44,378 nucleotides of DNA from a virus, in the IMG/VR virus record IMGVR_UViG_3300027771_000030, positions 1-44,378 of that record. One strand, 5' to 3'. Each line of letters begins with the position of its first letter. Positions within the stretch are counted from its first letter, which is position 1. Below, one piece after another: positions 5,659-13,685 of this stretch. The notes under the pieces were generated by a model. That model saw only the letters and a program-made list of their open reading frames with translations. It was not told where the DNA came from and made no database searches. A program made the position numbers and the translations under genes.

Positions 5659-7332
5659 ATGGGTCTTGCAATAGGTATAGGTAACGGTATATTGTTTACC
5701 AGTCAAAGGGGTGTTTCCAGTATAATTCCAAAGCTAATAATTGATATATGCGCTAGGGCTACTTACTGTGAGAACAAAACCTGTACAACCTCAATTTTAC
5801 TAGAAATAGAGAACATACAATATACAGCATCCGCAGTGCCAGTTGGATTCCTAGCAAGTTATCCAGGTGCTTCTGCTGCGTATTCTTTAAGAAACCTTAT
5901 TGATACAACCACAAATGTTGTAAGAGTGAGACGTTCAAGTGATAACAGAGAACAAGACTTTTCAGCAACACAAATAACAGATGGAACACTAACAACCTTT
6001 ACTGGGGCAAACGATGGGCTTGTAACTATTTGGTATGACCAATCGAGTAATGGGTATGATTTTGCACAATCCTCTGCAATTAATCAGCCTAAAATAGTAA
6101 ATAGTGGTGTTCTTATTTTAGAAAACGGAAAACCCTCAATAAAATGGGACGGATCAAATGATAGACTTTCAAACTCTTCAGAAATAAGCGCAAATTTAAG
6201 TGATTATTCTTTTTTCGCAGTAGTTAAGAAAACAACAGGATGGTTATTTGATACCTCTATAGGTAGAATGGTAATTGACTTAAATCAAACACTTGCCTCC
6301 AAGTTTTATGCGGGTAATAGCGGAAGAGGTAGTCAAATAATAAACAACAATCAGTCTCTTCGTTCTTTCTTTTTAGATAGTTCTAATGGTGCGGATGTTT
6401 ATGTAGATGGCGATTTAAATCAAGGCGGATTAACTTATCCTCAAGAAAAAATAACAAGTTTCCAAACACTTGGTTCTGATATAAATTCTGGGGGCGGTAC
6501 TTTTTCGAATATGTCTTTACAAGAATTTATTATATATAATTCAGTTCAATCCTCAAATCGAGTTGGAATAGAAACTAATATAAATAACGAATATGATGTA
6601 TATAGGACTAATGAGGTTAGTGGATTATTATTTGATTATCCTGGTTCAATCGGTGCATACAGCTTAAGACAATTAGTGTTTTATCAAGATGGTCATACTC
6701 CAAATTTAATAAGGGTAAGAAGAAGTTCAGATAACGCAGAGCAAAATTTTACAGCCACAGAAATAACAGACGGTACATTAACCACCTTTACAGGTGCTAA
6801 TGATGGATTTATAACTACTTGGTATAATCAAGCGAGGAATATAGGAGATCTTATATCAGCAACGGCAGCGAATCAACCACAAATAGTTAGTAGTGGAACT
6901 TCACTTGGCTATATTCAAAGTTTGGGTTCTACGCAACTTAATAGCGATATCAAATATATTAACAGTACTGACTACTCTACCTTTTTTGTAGGACAAAATA
7001 CTGGTCAAACTGTTTGGGGGGCTGACTCAGGAACTGGTTATTACGCAGTTGCACTTGCTGGAAGTAATAACGGGAATGTTAGTGGGTTTACTGAAGGAAA
7101 CCGATATTCTAATGGTTCATTGATTGGCGCAACTTGGGGCGATATGTATAATGCGTTATCATCATTTGCTCAAGTTACTGCTTTGGTTAGAAGACAAAGT
7201 GTTGATAGAAACATTCGTATTGGGTTTAATACTTATAATAATGGAAGATATAAGGAGCTCATAATATACGGAAATCAAAGCGTAAGCAGAACAGGCGTTG
7301 AAACTAATATCATAAACCATTATAACTTTTAA
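5659..7332 (+). CDS. Tail or adsorption protein with two arabinofuranosidase-B-like/LamG repeats (557 aa)
   Basis: After a 60-residue N-terminal part with three Cys, two copies of a 230-250-residue lectin-like domain follow (about 63-315 and 325-557). Each begins with PGxxxAYSLR, continues with RVRRSSDNxEQxF, then DGTLTTFTGANDGxxTxWY, NQPxIV, and ends in GVETNI or GIETNI. This order is typical of the arabinofuranosidase-B-like/concanavalin-A-like modules of Bacteroidetes phage tail proteins, which bind surface glycans in related proteins. No catalytic residues can be argued. The duplication suggests avidity or a swapped module. A fragment of a third C-terminus lies just after the stop (7337-7378). 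Confidence 0.7.
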   Translation: MGLAIGIGNGILFTSQRGVSSIIPKLIIDICARATYCENKTCTTSILLEIENIQYTASAVPVGFLASYPGASAAYSLRNLIDTTTNVVRVRRSSDNREQDFSATQITDGTLTTFTGANDGLVTIWYDQSSNGYDFAQSSAINQPKIVNSGVLILENGKPSIKWDGSNDRLSNSSEISANLSDYSFFAVVKKTTGWLFDTSIGRMVIDLNQTLASKFYAGNSGRGSQIINNNQSLRSFFLDSSNGADVYVDGDLNQGGLTYPQEKITSFQTLGSDINSGGGTFSNMSLQEFIIYNSVQSSNRVGIETNINNEYDVYRTNEVSGLLFDYPGSIGAYSLRQLVFYQDGHTPNLIRVRRSSDNAEQNFTATEITDGTLTTFTGANDGFITTWYNQARNIGDLISATAANQPQIVSSGTSLGYIQSLGSTQLNSDIKYINSTDYSTFFVGQNTGQTVWGADSGTGYYAVALAGSNNGNVSGFTEGNRYSNGSLIGATWGDMYNALSSFAQVTALVRRQSVDRNIRIGFNTYNNGRYKELIIYGNQSVSRTGVETNIINHYNF

Positions 7333-7336
7333 CTAG

Positions 7337-7378
7337 GGAATAGAAACTAATATTAATAACGAATACACAATTTACTAA
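7337..7378 (+). pseudogene. Ghost C-terminal tail of a lectin domain
   Basis: In the +1 frame relative to the upstream gene, GIETNINNEYTIY then TAA can be read. This is the ending of the same domain as seen at residues 303-316 of the upstream protein. At the DNA level 7337-7365 matches 6565-6593 in 28 of 29 bases. The ghost stop TAA overlaps the next ATG (7378), the coupling expected of an ancestral gene end. I infer a remnant left by recombination that replaced the final domain. Confidence 0.6.
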
Positions 7379-7626
7379 TGACACAAGAAATAACAGGGTA
7401 TAAATACCTAATAGAACAAGAAGCAATTGATGCTCGTAAAGCGTGTGCAGATTATTATGGTTTACCTAAAACACCAGAGGATACAACTCTATACTGGGTA
7501 GACTACAATACAGCAGAAGATGATACACCCGTATTTTGGTACATTACATTTGATGATAGTATTGAGATGATATTAGGAACACCAACAACATTTGAAGTAA
7601 TATTTCCAGAAGAACCAATTATATAA
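7378..7626 (+). CDS. Small acidic tail-region protein (82 aa)
   Basis: The 82-residue acidic protein contains YKYLIEQEAIDARKACADYYG and WVDYNTAEDDTPVFWYITFD. Proteins with this pattern accompany tail-fibre genes in Bacteroidetes phages; I know of no tested role, and a chaperone or fibre-tip subunit is possible. It has no membrane segment. The start overlaps the stop of the ghost lectin tail, and the following gene begins six bases after its stop. Confidence 0.65.
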   Translation: MTQEITGYKYLIEQEAIDARKACADYYGLPKTPEDTTLYWVDYNTAEDDTPVFWYITFDDSIEMILGTPTTFEVIFPEEPII

Positions 7627-7632
7627 TTAAAT

Positions 7633-9156
7633 ATGGCCAATTTATTAGATCAAGCATCGATAGTATTAACACCCACCGCTTACGACAATGGTAAGGTGTT
7701 ATGCGCAAAACCCATAGATGGATCGGGGGATTTCGACTTCAGCAGGAATTCTGCGGCAACGCGCGTTAATTCTCAAGGGTTAGTTGAAGATGTACAGATA
7801 ATATCTGGTAATAAGATTACAAACGGAGATTTTAGTAACGGCTCTACAGATTGGATTATAGAGGCAGCTTGGACAATTAGCGGAGGTGTTGCAAATGGTA
7901 ATGGAGCAAATGGTACTAATCAGGAATTAGTACAAAGCAACAATTTGGCGATAGGTAAAACTTACAGCATAACTTACGAGATAAAAAACTATGTAAGTGG
8001 TGTTGTAAGTACTAGAAGACCACTTACTAGTGGTAGGTCAGCAAATGGAGTTTATACTGAAATTGCAGTATCTGCTAGTACTGCTCTTATTTTCAAAGGA
8101 GGTAACTTCAACGGTTCTATAACTAATATTGTAATTAAAGAAATTACAAATGATACTAACCTACCTAGAATAAACTACGAGGGTTTCAGTTTTGATGGTA
8201 GCGGTGATATAATTCCAAATAGTGGCTGTGGAAGCTGGTTGTTTGAACCACAGAGTACAAACCTAATAACATACAGCGAGAATTTTAATCAGTGGGGTAA
8301 CCTTGGTAACCGTTCAGCAGTTACATTAAACTCAATAATTAGCCCAGACGGAACAATTAATGGCACTAAGCAAACTCAAATTGTGGCAAATAATAGCGTA
8401 AGGCTAAGATTTTCGGCAATATTAACTATAGGCACTGAGTATACTTTTTCTGTATTTGCAAAAAAAGGTAATTACGACAAATTGGTTATGAACATATCTG
8501 GAGTAAGTACAAATTTTACTTTAACAGATAATTGGGTGCGATATGAAATTACCGCAACCGCTCCAAATAATACCTTTGTAGATGTTGGTATATCTCAAGG
8601 CTCTATTGGAGACTTTATTTACCTTTGGGGGGCTCAAGCAGAAGAACAATCTTTTGCGACTAGCTATATTCCCACCTCTGGAACACAAAAAACAAGAAAC
8701 CAAGATTTATGTACCAACGGAGGGAGTGTTGCAACAATTTCTAGTACATCGGGTGTTTTATATGTAGAGGCTGCTAAATTAAATGAAAATTCTCCAAATT
8801 TTAAACCTATAGGTTTGACCAATGGTTCACAAGATGAAAGATTAGTTATTATATTTGGACAAGGTCAAGAAAAAATTAGGTTTCAAGTAAAAAACAATGG
8901 TTTAGTTGTTTTTCAAAACGACTTTAATGTTACGTCATTATCACAACAAAATAAAATTGCAATTAGATATTCAAATACAACGGGATATGCCTTTTTTATT
9001 AATGGTGTAAAAGTAGGTGTTAATCCAAGTTTGATTGTGCCGCCAATAACAAGATTAGATTTTGGTGTTTTAAGCAATTTCAACGGAAAAACTAAATGCC
9101 TAGCAGTATTTCCACTTTTAACAGATACAGAACTACAAGAACTTACAACGATATGA
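7633..9156 (+). CDS. Tail/receptor-binding protein with carbohydrate-binding-like modules (507 aa)
   Basis: The N-terminus has DFDFSRNSAATRVNSQGLVE and, later, LPRINYEGF and FEPQSTNLITYSENF. This 'SRxSxATRVN...G.vE...lPRIdY...LepQsTNL' signature is common in Bacteroidetes phage tail proteins. Around residues 60-155 lies a CBM-like beta module (NGDFSNGSTDW), at 215-340 a second one, and near residue 345 the linker ATSYIPTSGTQKTRNQD leads to a final LamG-like domain. The likely role is binding host surface glycan. The stop TGA overlaps the ATG of the next gene. Confidence 0.7.
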   Translation: MANLLDQASIVLTPTAYDNGKVLCAKPIDGSGDFDFSRNSAATRVNSQGLVEDVQIISGNKITNGDFSNGSTDWIIEAAWTISGGVANGNGANGTNQELVQSNNLAIGKTYSITYEIKNYVSGVVSTRRPLTSGRSANGVYTEIAVSASTALIFKGGNFNGSITNIVIKEITNDTNLPRINYEGFSFDGSGDIIPNSGCGSWLFEPQSTNLITYSENFNQWGNLGNRSAVTLNSIISPDGTINGTKQTQIVANNSVRLRFSAILTIGTEYTFSVFAKKGNYDKLVMNISGVSTNFTLTDNWVRYEITATAPNNTFVDVGISQGSIGDFIYLWGAQAEEQSFATSYIPTSGTQKTRNQDLCTNGGSVATISSTSGVLYVEAAKLNENSPNFKPIGLTNGSQDERLVIIFGQGQEKIRFQVKNNGLVVFQNDFNVTSLSQQNKIAIRYSNTTGYAFFINGVKVGVNPSLIVPPITRLDFGVLSNFNGKTKCLAVFPLLTDTELQELTTI

Positions 9157-9539
9157 TGCAAATATATAAAACGAATTTTCCAACAGAACAACAAGGGAAA
9201 GACTACCTATTAAATCTAGGGGTAATAGTAGAAGTAGACGGAGAAATAGTTTTTGCGCCAACAACAGCAGCGGTTGTATATATCGGTAAGGTGGTAAAGA
9301 TACCAGCCACATACGATGCAGATGGTAATATTTTAACTCCTGCGGTTTTTTATGACGGATTTGCAATTGATGTAATGAGTAGCGACTTGTTAGACTTTGG
9401 TACATTTGAGGTGTTTCCAGCAGACAAGGCAGCACATAGCTTTTACGGATGGGCAAAGGATGCAGAAGTACCACCAATTAAAAAAAAAGACGAGAACGTA
9501 AAAAGCGTAGAAAACGCAGAAAACGTAAAAATAAAGTAA
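9153..9539 (+). CDS. Tail-associated protein, probable fibre cap or chaperone (128 aa)
   Basis: I start the protein at ATG 9153 (MMQIYKTNFPTEQQGKDYL), which overlaps the upstream TGA as ATGA. The longer frame from 9096 would run 61 bases into the previous gene. The sequence has GVIVEVDGEIVF, a VVYIGKVVKIPATYDADGN stretch and HSFYGW, then a Lys/Glu-rich tail with repeated ENVK/ENAE. Similar proteins follow the previous gene's family in Bacteroidetes phages. The function is unknown; structural assistance to the fibre is inferred from place. Confidence 0.6.
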   Translation: MMQIYKTNFPTEQQGKDYLLNLGVIVEVDGEIVFAPTTAAVVYIGKVVKIPATYDADGNILTPAVFYDGFAIDVMSSDLLDFGTFEVFPADKAAHSFYGWAKDAEVPPIKKKDENVKSVENAENVKIK

Positions 9540-9547
9540 AAGAATAA

Positions 9548-9555
9548 TAAATTTG
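9548..9555 (+). promoter_or_regulatory. -7 promoter element before the lysis genes
   Basis: TAAATTTG matches TAnnTTTG and ends five bases before the ATG at 9561, so the leader would be very short. Confidence 0.45.
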
Positions 9556-9560
9556 TATAC

Positions 9561-9644
9561 ATGAAATCAAACAATATATATATATACCAAAATAATTCTT
9601 GGATGATTGATGTTCAAATGAATTACAAACTAAAGAATGTTTAA
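9561..9644 (+). CDS. Micro-protein before the lysis cassette (27 aa)
   Basis: A 27-residue frame with NNIYIYQNNSWMIDVQMNY and a basic end. There are no transmembrane or cysteine features. It is supported only by the promoter-like TAAATTTG just upstream and by the small gap (4 bases) to the next ATG. It may also be a leader peptide for the holin-like gene. Confidence 0.35.
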   Translation: MKSNNIYIYQNNSWMIDVQMNYKLKNV

Positions 9645-9648
9645 TAAA

Positions 9649-9804
9649 ATGACCATATCAGACTTGAAAATATACCTGCTTAACAGCATTACATTTGCTG
9701 TATCTTTCAGTAAAATAGAAGCGGTCTTAAAATTAATATTACTAATAGGATCAATAGTATACACCGCACAAAGAATATACGTCAACTATAAAAAAAATAA
9801 ATGA
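9649..9804 (+). CDS. Small membrane protein, holin-like (51 aa)
   Basis: The 51-residue product has a short N-terminal amphipathic part (MTISDLKIYLLNSITFAVSF), a clear hydrophobic segment at about 26-40 (VLKLILLIGSIVYTA) and a basic tail (YVNYKKNK). Similar mini-membrane proteins sit before endolysins in Bacteroidetes phages. Its stop TGA overlaps the endolysin ATG by two bases, so the two are coupled. A holin or holin-regulator role is inferred from size, topology and place; the 3TM protein at 10174 is the better-known type. Confidence 0.65.
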   Translation: MTISDLKIYLLNSITFAVSFSKIEAVLKLILLIGSIVYTAQRIYVNYKKNK

Positions 9805-10172
9805 GATACTTTACAACATCAGAATTTGACTCTCCAGACAAGCCAGGAAGCGGAAGCCTAATGAGTGAAACTATTATTGAGATGCTAGACGATGTCAGGG
9901 GTAAGTTTGGTAATCCTATTGTAATTAACAGTGGATATAGAACGGAAAAACATAATTCAAAAGTTGGAGGGAAACCTAAAACTGAAACATCAAAGGGGTC
10001 AAGCCATATGTATGGACTTGCGGTTGATATAAAGTGCGATAACTCATCAGACAGATATCACTTGGTGTTTTTACTACAGGAAACAGGATTTCAAAGGATT
10101 GGAGTTGGTAATACATTTATCCATGTAGACATCGACTTTGATAAGTCTCAGGAAGTAATATGGACATACTAG
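9801..10172 (+). CDS. Endolysin, M15-family zinc peptidase (123 aa)
   Basis: A peptidase M15 domain that cuts peptide bonds in the peptidoglycan stem or cross-bridge at the end of infection. Seen: INSGYRTEKHN (42-52), SSHMYGLAVDIK (67-78) with zinc ligands H69 and D76, and FIHVDIDF (107-114) with ligand H108 and the conserved D110. It has 123 residues and is essentially one domain without a cell-wall-binding module or signal peptide, so it needs a holin for export. It is flanked by two membrane proteins, which completes a lysis cassette. Confidence 0.9.
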   Translation: MRYFTTSEFDSPDKPGSGSLMSETIIEMLDDVRGKFGNPIVINSGYRTEKHNSKVGGKPKTETSKGSSHMYGLAVDIKCDNSSDRYHLVFLLQETGFQRIGVGNTFIHVDIDFDKSQEVIWTY

Positions 10173-10173
10173 C

Positions 10174-10656
10174 ATGGAAGACAAGAAAAGAAAAAATAAC
10201 GGAAAGGGCACTAACGTAGGCAACGCACTTCGTTGGCTAGTGAAGCAGGGTAAGAGCGTTTCTCCTGAACTTTTAGACCTTGCTGGTAACATAACAGGGA
10301 TAAAGCAATTAAACTTATTAGGGACGGCTATACGAGGCGACAAGAATCTTAGTGAGCCAGACAAAAGTATTCTTCTTCAGGAAATGGAGAACGACATGAT
10401 TGAGATGGTTGAGGTAACAAAAAGGCTTGCTATGGATAACGAGCATGCCGTTACAAGACTTATAAGGCCTGTAATGACAGGGTGCATGTTTGTAATGTTT
10501 TTAGCCTGTGTATTCTTCGATGGAAATTTAGGTGAATTTACAATAGATAAGGCATACGTTCCTGTGATACAGTCACTCTTTGGTACTATGACTATATTTT
10601 ACTTTGGGAGCCGTGGCATCGAAAAAGTAATGAAAACCTTTAAAGATAAAAAATAG
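10174..10656 (+). CDS. Holin of the GTA_holin_3TM type (160 aa)
   Basis: A 90-residue basic, soluble N-terminal part leads into RLIRPVMTGCMFVMFLACVFF, a second segment around YVPVIQSLFGTMTIFYFGSRG and a C-terminal EKVMKTFK. The 'RPv...f.....G.FYFG.R..EK' pattern matches the three-helix holin family seen in gene transfer agents and many phages. The protein would form inner-membrane lesions that release the endolysin. The start is one base after the endolysin stop. The long N-terminal part is typical for Bacteroidetes phage versions. Confidence 0.75.
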   Translation: MEDKKRKNNGKGTNVGNALRWLVKQGKSVSPELLDLAGNITGIKQLNLLGTAIRGDKNLSEPDKSILLQEMENDMIEMVEVTKRLAMDNEHAVTRLIRPVMTGCMFVMFLACVFFDGNLGEFTIDKAYVPVIQSLFGTMTIFYFGSRGIEKVMKTFKDKK

Positions 10657-10664
10657 TATCTTTG
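10657..10664 (+). promoter_or_regulatory. -7 promoter element before the fibre gene
   Basis: TATCTTTG starts right after the holin stop and lies 19 bases before the ATG at 10684. Confidence 0.65.
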
Positions 10665-10683
10665 TTATAATAAAAAAATAGCC

Positions 10684-12810
10684 ATGGCAAAAATTAGTAC
10701 ATACTCAGTAGTTAGTCCAAAAGGGGCAGATAAAATAATTATTAGTGACGCAGATGGAAGTCCTTCTAACGCAACTAAAAACGTTACCGTTGAAGGACTA
10801 CAGACCTTTATAAATGATGTTCCAGCACCAACACTTCAAGAGGTAACCACATCTGGCAACACTACAAACAAAACTATAACCACACAGGGAATAAAGTCTG
10901 AAGGCACGAGAGATACAGACCTTGTTGTTAAGGTTGGAGACTATGACGGATCGCTTAACAAAACTAAATTAGAGGTTGATGTTGCTAATAAAAAAGTAAC
11001 TGTAGAATCAGATATATTAAGTCTTAATAAACTTGCAGGCAATAGAACAGAAATAACATTTAACCCAACTGCTACTAGGTCAATAGCTATTCCAAATGCT
11101 TCGGGTACAATAGCACTAACATCAGATTTGCCAAGTGCAACGCCATGGAATACAGATACAAACGGAATAAACTACCAGGCAGGAAATGTAGGTATTGGAA
11201 CTGTTAGCGGTGGTGACGCTTTAACTGTTGATGGTCAGATAACTTCAAGTAACATTGAGACTGGTTTTATTTTGGTTGAAGGAAACGCGACTATTGATGA
11301 CGCACTTTCAGCAGGAAGTGTTACGGCTACTACATTAACAGGAAACCTAGTGGGTACGGTAGACACAACCACCACAGGAATAACACAGCCAAGTACAACA
11401 GACAACAACTTACTTGCTACTACAGCATTCGTTCAAGACTTATTGGGTGATATAGTATCAGGATTACAATTTCAAGAACTATGGAATGCGACAACAGACA
11501 TTCCTGACCTTTCTACCGCTACTCCTAGTAACGGAGATTTTTGGATAGTAGAAGTAGCTGGTAATACAAACTTAAGTGGAATTACAAGTTGGGCCGTAGG
11601 CGACTGGGCTATATACATAGTCCCAGCAGGTGGTGGTGCAGCGTTTTGGCAAAAAGTAGATAATACTACATCAATAGCAGGAAACGGTACAGGTAATCAA
11701 GTTGCAAAATGGAGTGGAGCAGGAGCTTCCACTACACTAACTAACAGTATTATAACATCTACAGCAACCGCTGTAGGTATAAATGTACTTAATCCAACAG
11801 ACGCACTAGAAGTTAATGGACAAATTCAAGGAACATCGCTTGATATAGCTAGTGGAGCTTTAATTCAAGGTAATTTACAGGCAGATCAAGATTTAAATGT
11901 GGATGGTGTTACAACATTAGGTACTACAACAGCTGGAGGTAATTTACAGGCAGATCAAAATTTAAATGTTGATGGTGCTACAACATTAACTTCTGTAACA
12001 GCTTCAGGTACTTTAGGTGTTACTGGAAATGCAACATTTGGAAATGTAGATATTCAAAACACATTAACTGTTGGGAATCCTGCTACATTTAGCTCAGAGG
12101 TTATTACGCCAGAATTACAGGTTGATAAAATACTTGTTGAAATTCCAGGCAATATAATAAAAGTAAAAAACCCAGGGGTTGCTGACCAATTAGAAATTAT
12201 AGGTGAAAGTGGTGTTGATATTGTAAGCGAAGATGGACTAACATTAGAAGTTTCAGATGTTTTTGAGTTTAGGGGCTCGGCAGGAATAAGTGTTTTTAAT
12301 GGAAACGCATTAAATGCTTCCCTGGATGTTAGTCAGATAACAACATCAAGAAATTTTCAGTTTCCTGATAACAATGGAACTATAGCGCTACTAAGTGATA
12401 TCACACCAACAACTGGGCCTTTACAATGGGTAGGTCAGATAGGAACGGATATCTTTGGTGTTCCATCTATTAATAGAACACAGTCTTCTACATTATTTGT
12501 AGGAGACCGAGTAACCACTCCTGCCACATTTAGAGATATATCATTTTCTAAAGACGGAGTAGGAAATTATAGGATTAGAATAAACTTTACTCCAGATACT
12601 GTCCCTACAGATATAGCCAAACTAGCCTTGCAGTTTGGTGATAGCGTAGCTAGGGTTTATAGTTTCTCACAAGGAAGTCAAACTTCAGGGGGGATAACCG
12701 TATCTTATAAAGAATTTTTGTTTAGAACATACACTCCAGAAGGGGTGTTGTCTGACGGACAATTAGATGGGTCAGAAGCAGCTATGACAAGCGTTACGCT
12801 TTATCCATAA
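10684..12810 (+). CDS. Repetitive tail or head fibre protein (708 aa)
   Basis: The sequence has the composition of a beta-rich trimeric phage fibre: Thr, Asn, Gly and Val-rich with few charged residues. It contains repeats such as NVGIGTVSGGDALTVDGQI and VGINVLNPTDALEVNGQI, a TDNNLLATTAFVQDLL segment, and GNGTGNQVAKWSGAG, all common in Bacteroidetes phage fibres. A 23-residue unit (GNLQADQxLNVDGxTTL) is duplicated in tandem. The last 130 residues are a distinct C-terminal domain, probably the tip. No S74 intramolecular chaperone motif is visible. A role in host attachment is likely, but whether it is on head or tail cannot be said. Confidence 0.7.
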   Translation: MAKISTYSVVSPKGADKIIISDADGSPSNATKNVTVEGLQTFINDVPAPTLQEVTTSGNTTNKTITTQGIKSEGTRDTDLVVKVGDYDGSLNKTKLEVDVANKKVTVESDILSLNKLAGNRTEITFNPTATRSIAIPNASGTIALTSDLPSATPWNTDTNGINYQAGNVGIGTVSGGDALTVDGQITSSNIETGFILVEGNATIDDALSAGSVTATTLTGNLVGTVDTTTTGITQPSTTDNNLLATTAFVQDLLGDIVSGLQFQELWNATTDIPDLSTATPSNGDFWIVEVAGNTNLSGITSWAVGDWAIYIVPAGGGAAFWQKVDNTTSIAGNGTGNQVAKWSGAGASTTLTNSIITSTATAVGINVLNPTDALEVNGQIQGTSLDIASGALIQGNLQADQDLNVDGVTTLGTTTAGGNLQADQNLNVDGATTLTSVTASGTLGVTGNATFGNVDIQNTLTVGNPATFSSEVITPELQVDKILVEIPGNIIKVKNPGVADQLEIIGESGVDIVSEDGLTLEVSDVFEFRGSAGISVFNGNALNASLDVSQITTSRNFQFPDNNGTIALLSDITPTTGPLQWVGQIGTDIFGVPSINRTQSSTLFVGDRVTTPATFRDISFSKDGVGNYRIRINFTPDTVPTDIAKLALQFGDSVARVYSFSQGSQTSGGITVSYKEFLFRTYTPEGVLSDGQLDGSEAAMTSVTLYP
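11869..11988 (+). repeat. Tandem 69-base repeat in the fibre gene
   Basis: The 51-base units at 11869-11919 and 11938-11988 differ at three positions and have a period of 69 bases (23 codons). This keeps the frame and could allow length change by slippage. Confidence 0.8.
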
Positions 12811-12832
12811 ATAGCAGTCTAACATTACAAAG

Positions 12833-12863
12833 TACCTCTGTTTATTCGGGGGTATTTTTTTTT
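12833..12863 (+). terminator. Intrinsic terminator after the fibre gene
   Basis: TACCTCTG (12833-12840) pairs with CGGGGGTA (12847-12854), with two G-U pairs, around TTTATT and is followed by nine T. The T-run leads straight into the next promoter element. Confidence 0.75.
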
Positions 12864-12866
12864 GCT

Positions 12867-12874
12867 TATATTTG
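12867..12874 (+). promoter_or_regulatory. -7 promoter element of the packaging operon
   Basis: TATATTTG matches TAnnTTTG, 16 bases before the ATG at 12891. A TTTG at 12861-12864 lies too close to act as a normal -33 box. Confidence 0.65.
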
Positions 12875-12890
12875 TTGTAAATTAAATTAA

Positions 12891-13124
12891 ATGGAACAAA
12901 TAAGAAAAATATCAATAGGCGCTGATTATAAATCAGGAGCCATGCATTATATTCTAAATCAAGAAATATTTGGTGGTACACATGTAATTCATTTAATTAA
13001 AAAAAATGAATCAAATCAATCACTAACTATTTTTATTGAAAACAAAAAGGGAGAAATATTTCTTTGGAAAGAATTTAATTCTTCTATTCCTGTTTCAATT
13101 GAATATAATATATATTTTGAATGA
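12891..13124 (+). CDS. Unknown protein, first gene of packaging operon (77 aa)
   Basis: A 77-residue product beginning MEQIRKISIGADYKSGAMHYI, with strands predicted by ease of reading (THVIHLIKK, LTIFIENKKGEIFLW). I have seen similar short proteins ahead of packaging genes in Bacteroidetes phages, without function. No cysteine, no membrane segment. The next gene starts four bases before its stop. Confidence 0.6.
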   Translation: MEQIRKISIGADYKSGAMHYILNQEIFGGTHVIHLIKKNESNQSLTIFIENKKGEIFLWKEFNSSIPVSIEYNIYFE

Positions 13125-13684
13125 AATCACCTTTTTATTTTATAGTAAAACCTAAAGACAATAGGAGATACGATAACACTAAAAAAATAGGTAATATAGA
13201 TTTTATTACCAGTACATCAAAGGAAGATCATATCGCATCTAACCGATATGCAGTAGTGGTAGAAACCCCAATAAACTATTCTGGTCCTATAGAAATAGGA
13301 GACATGCTTTTAGTTCATCATAATGTTTTTAAATATTATAATGATATGAAAGGAAAAGAAAAAAGTGGAAAAAGTTTTTTTAAAGATGATTTATTTTTTA
13401 TAGATAACGATCAGTTTTTTATGTATAAACATAATAATGTTTGGAATGCACATTCTAAATATTGTATGATAAAACCAATACCTAAAAAAAGTTATTATTT
13501 AAAAAGTCATGAAGAAGAAGAACCCTTAATGGGTTTAGTAAAGTATTCTAATAAATACCTAATCAGTAAGGGGGTTAATAAAGGAGACAAGATTTCTTTT
13601 AAACCGGAAAGTGAATATGAGTTTGTGGTAGATGGAGAAAAATTATACAGAATGTTTGACCATCAAATAACTTTATCTTTATAA
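13121..13684 (+). CDS. GroES-like double-domain protein upstream of terminase (187 aa)
   Basis: Residues 40-105 read NRYAVVVETP, then GPIEIGDMLLVHHNVF and DQFFMYK. Residues 115-187 read KYCMIKPI, LMGLVKYS, GVNKGDKISFKPESEYEFVVDGEKLY and end HQITLSL. The order 'core strand - (loop) - GD - strand - glycine turn - E/D - strand' is the GroES barrel; here one seems split over two halves or doubled. No GIV-type mobile-loop tripeptide is visible, so a lid function with GroEL is not shown. It sits just before the candidate small terminase. It could be a head-assembly protein that borrowed the Cpn10 fold. Confidence 0.5.
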   Translation: MKSPFYFIVKPKDNRRYDNTKKIGNIDFITSTSKEDHIASNRYAVVVETPINYSGPIEIGDMLLVHHNVFKYYNDMKGKEKSGKSFFKDDLFFIDNDQFFMYKHNNVWNAHSKYCMIKPIPKKSYYLKSHEEEEPLMGLVKYSNKYLISKGVNKGDKISFKPESEYEFVVDGEKLYRMFDHQITLSL

Positions 13685-13685
13685 T

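Noticed and set aside
8582-8767. 61-codon forward frame and the opposite 60-codon frame within the tail protein
   Set aside because: Both are shadows of the 507-residue gene and have no family pattern.
9096-9152. Longer start for the 128-residue tail-associated protein
   Set aside because: It would overlap the previous gene by 61 bases, and its extra residues look like an out-of-frame reading of that gene. ATG 9153 gives a normal ATGA overlap.
5659-12810. Diversity-generating retroelement acting on the tail proteins
   Set aside because: No reverse transcriptase and no A-biased template/variable repeat pair was found. The repeats present are ordinary domain duplications.
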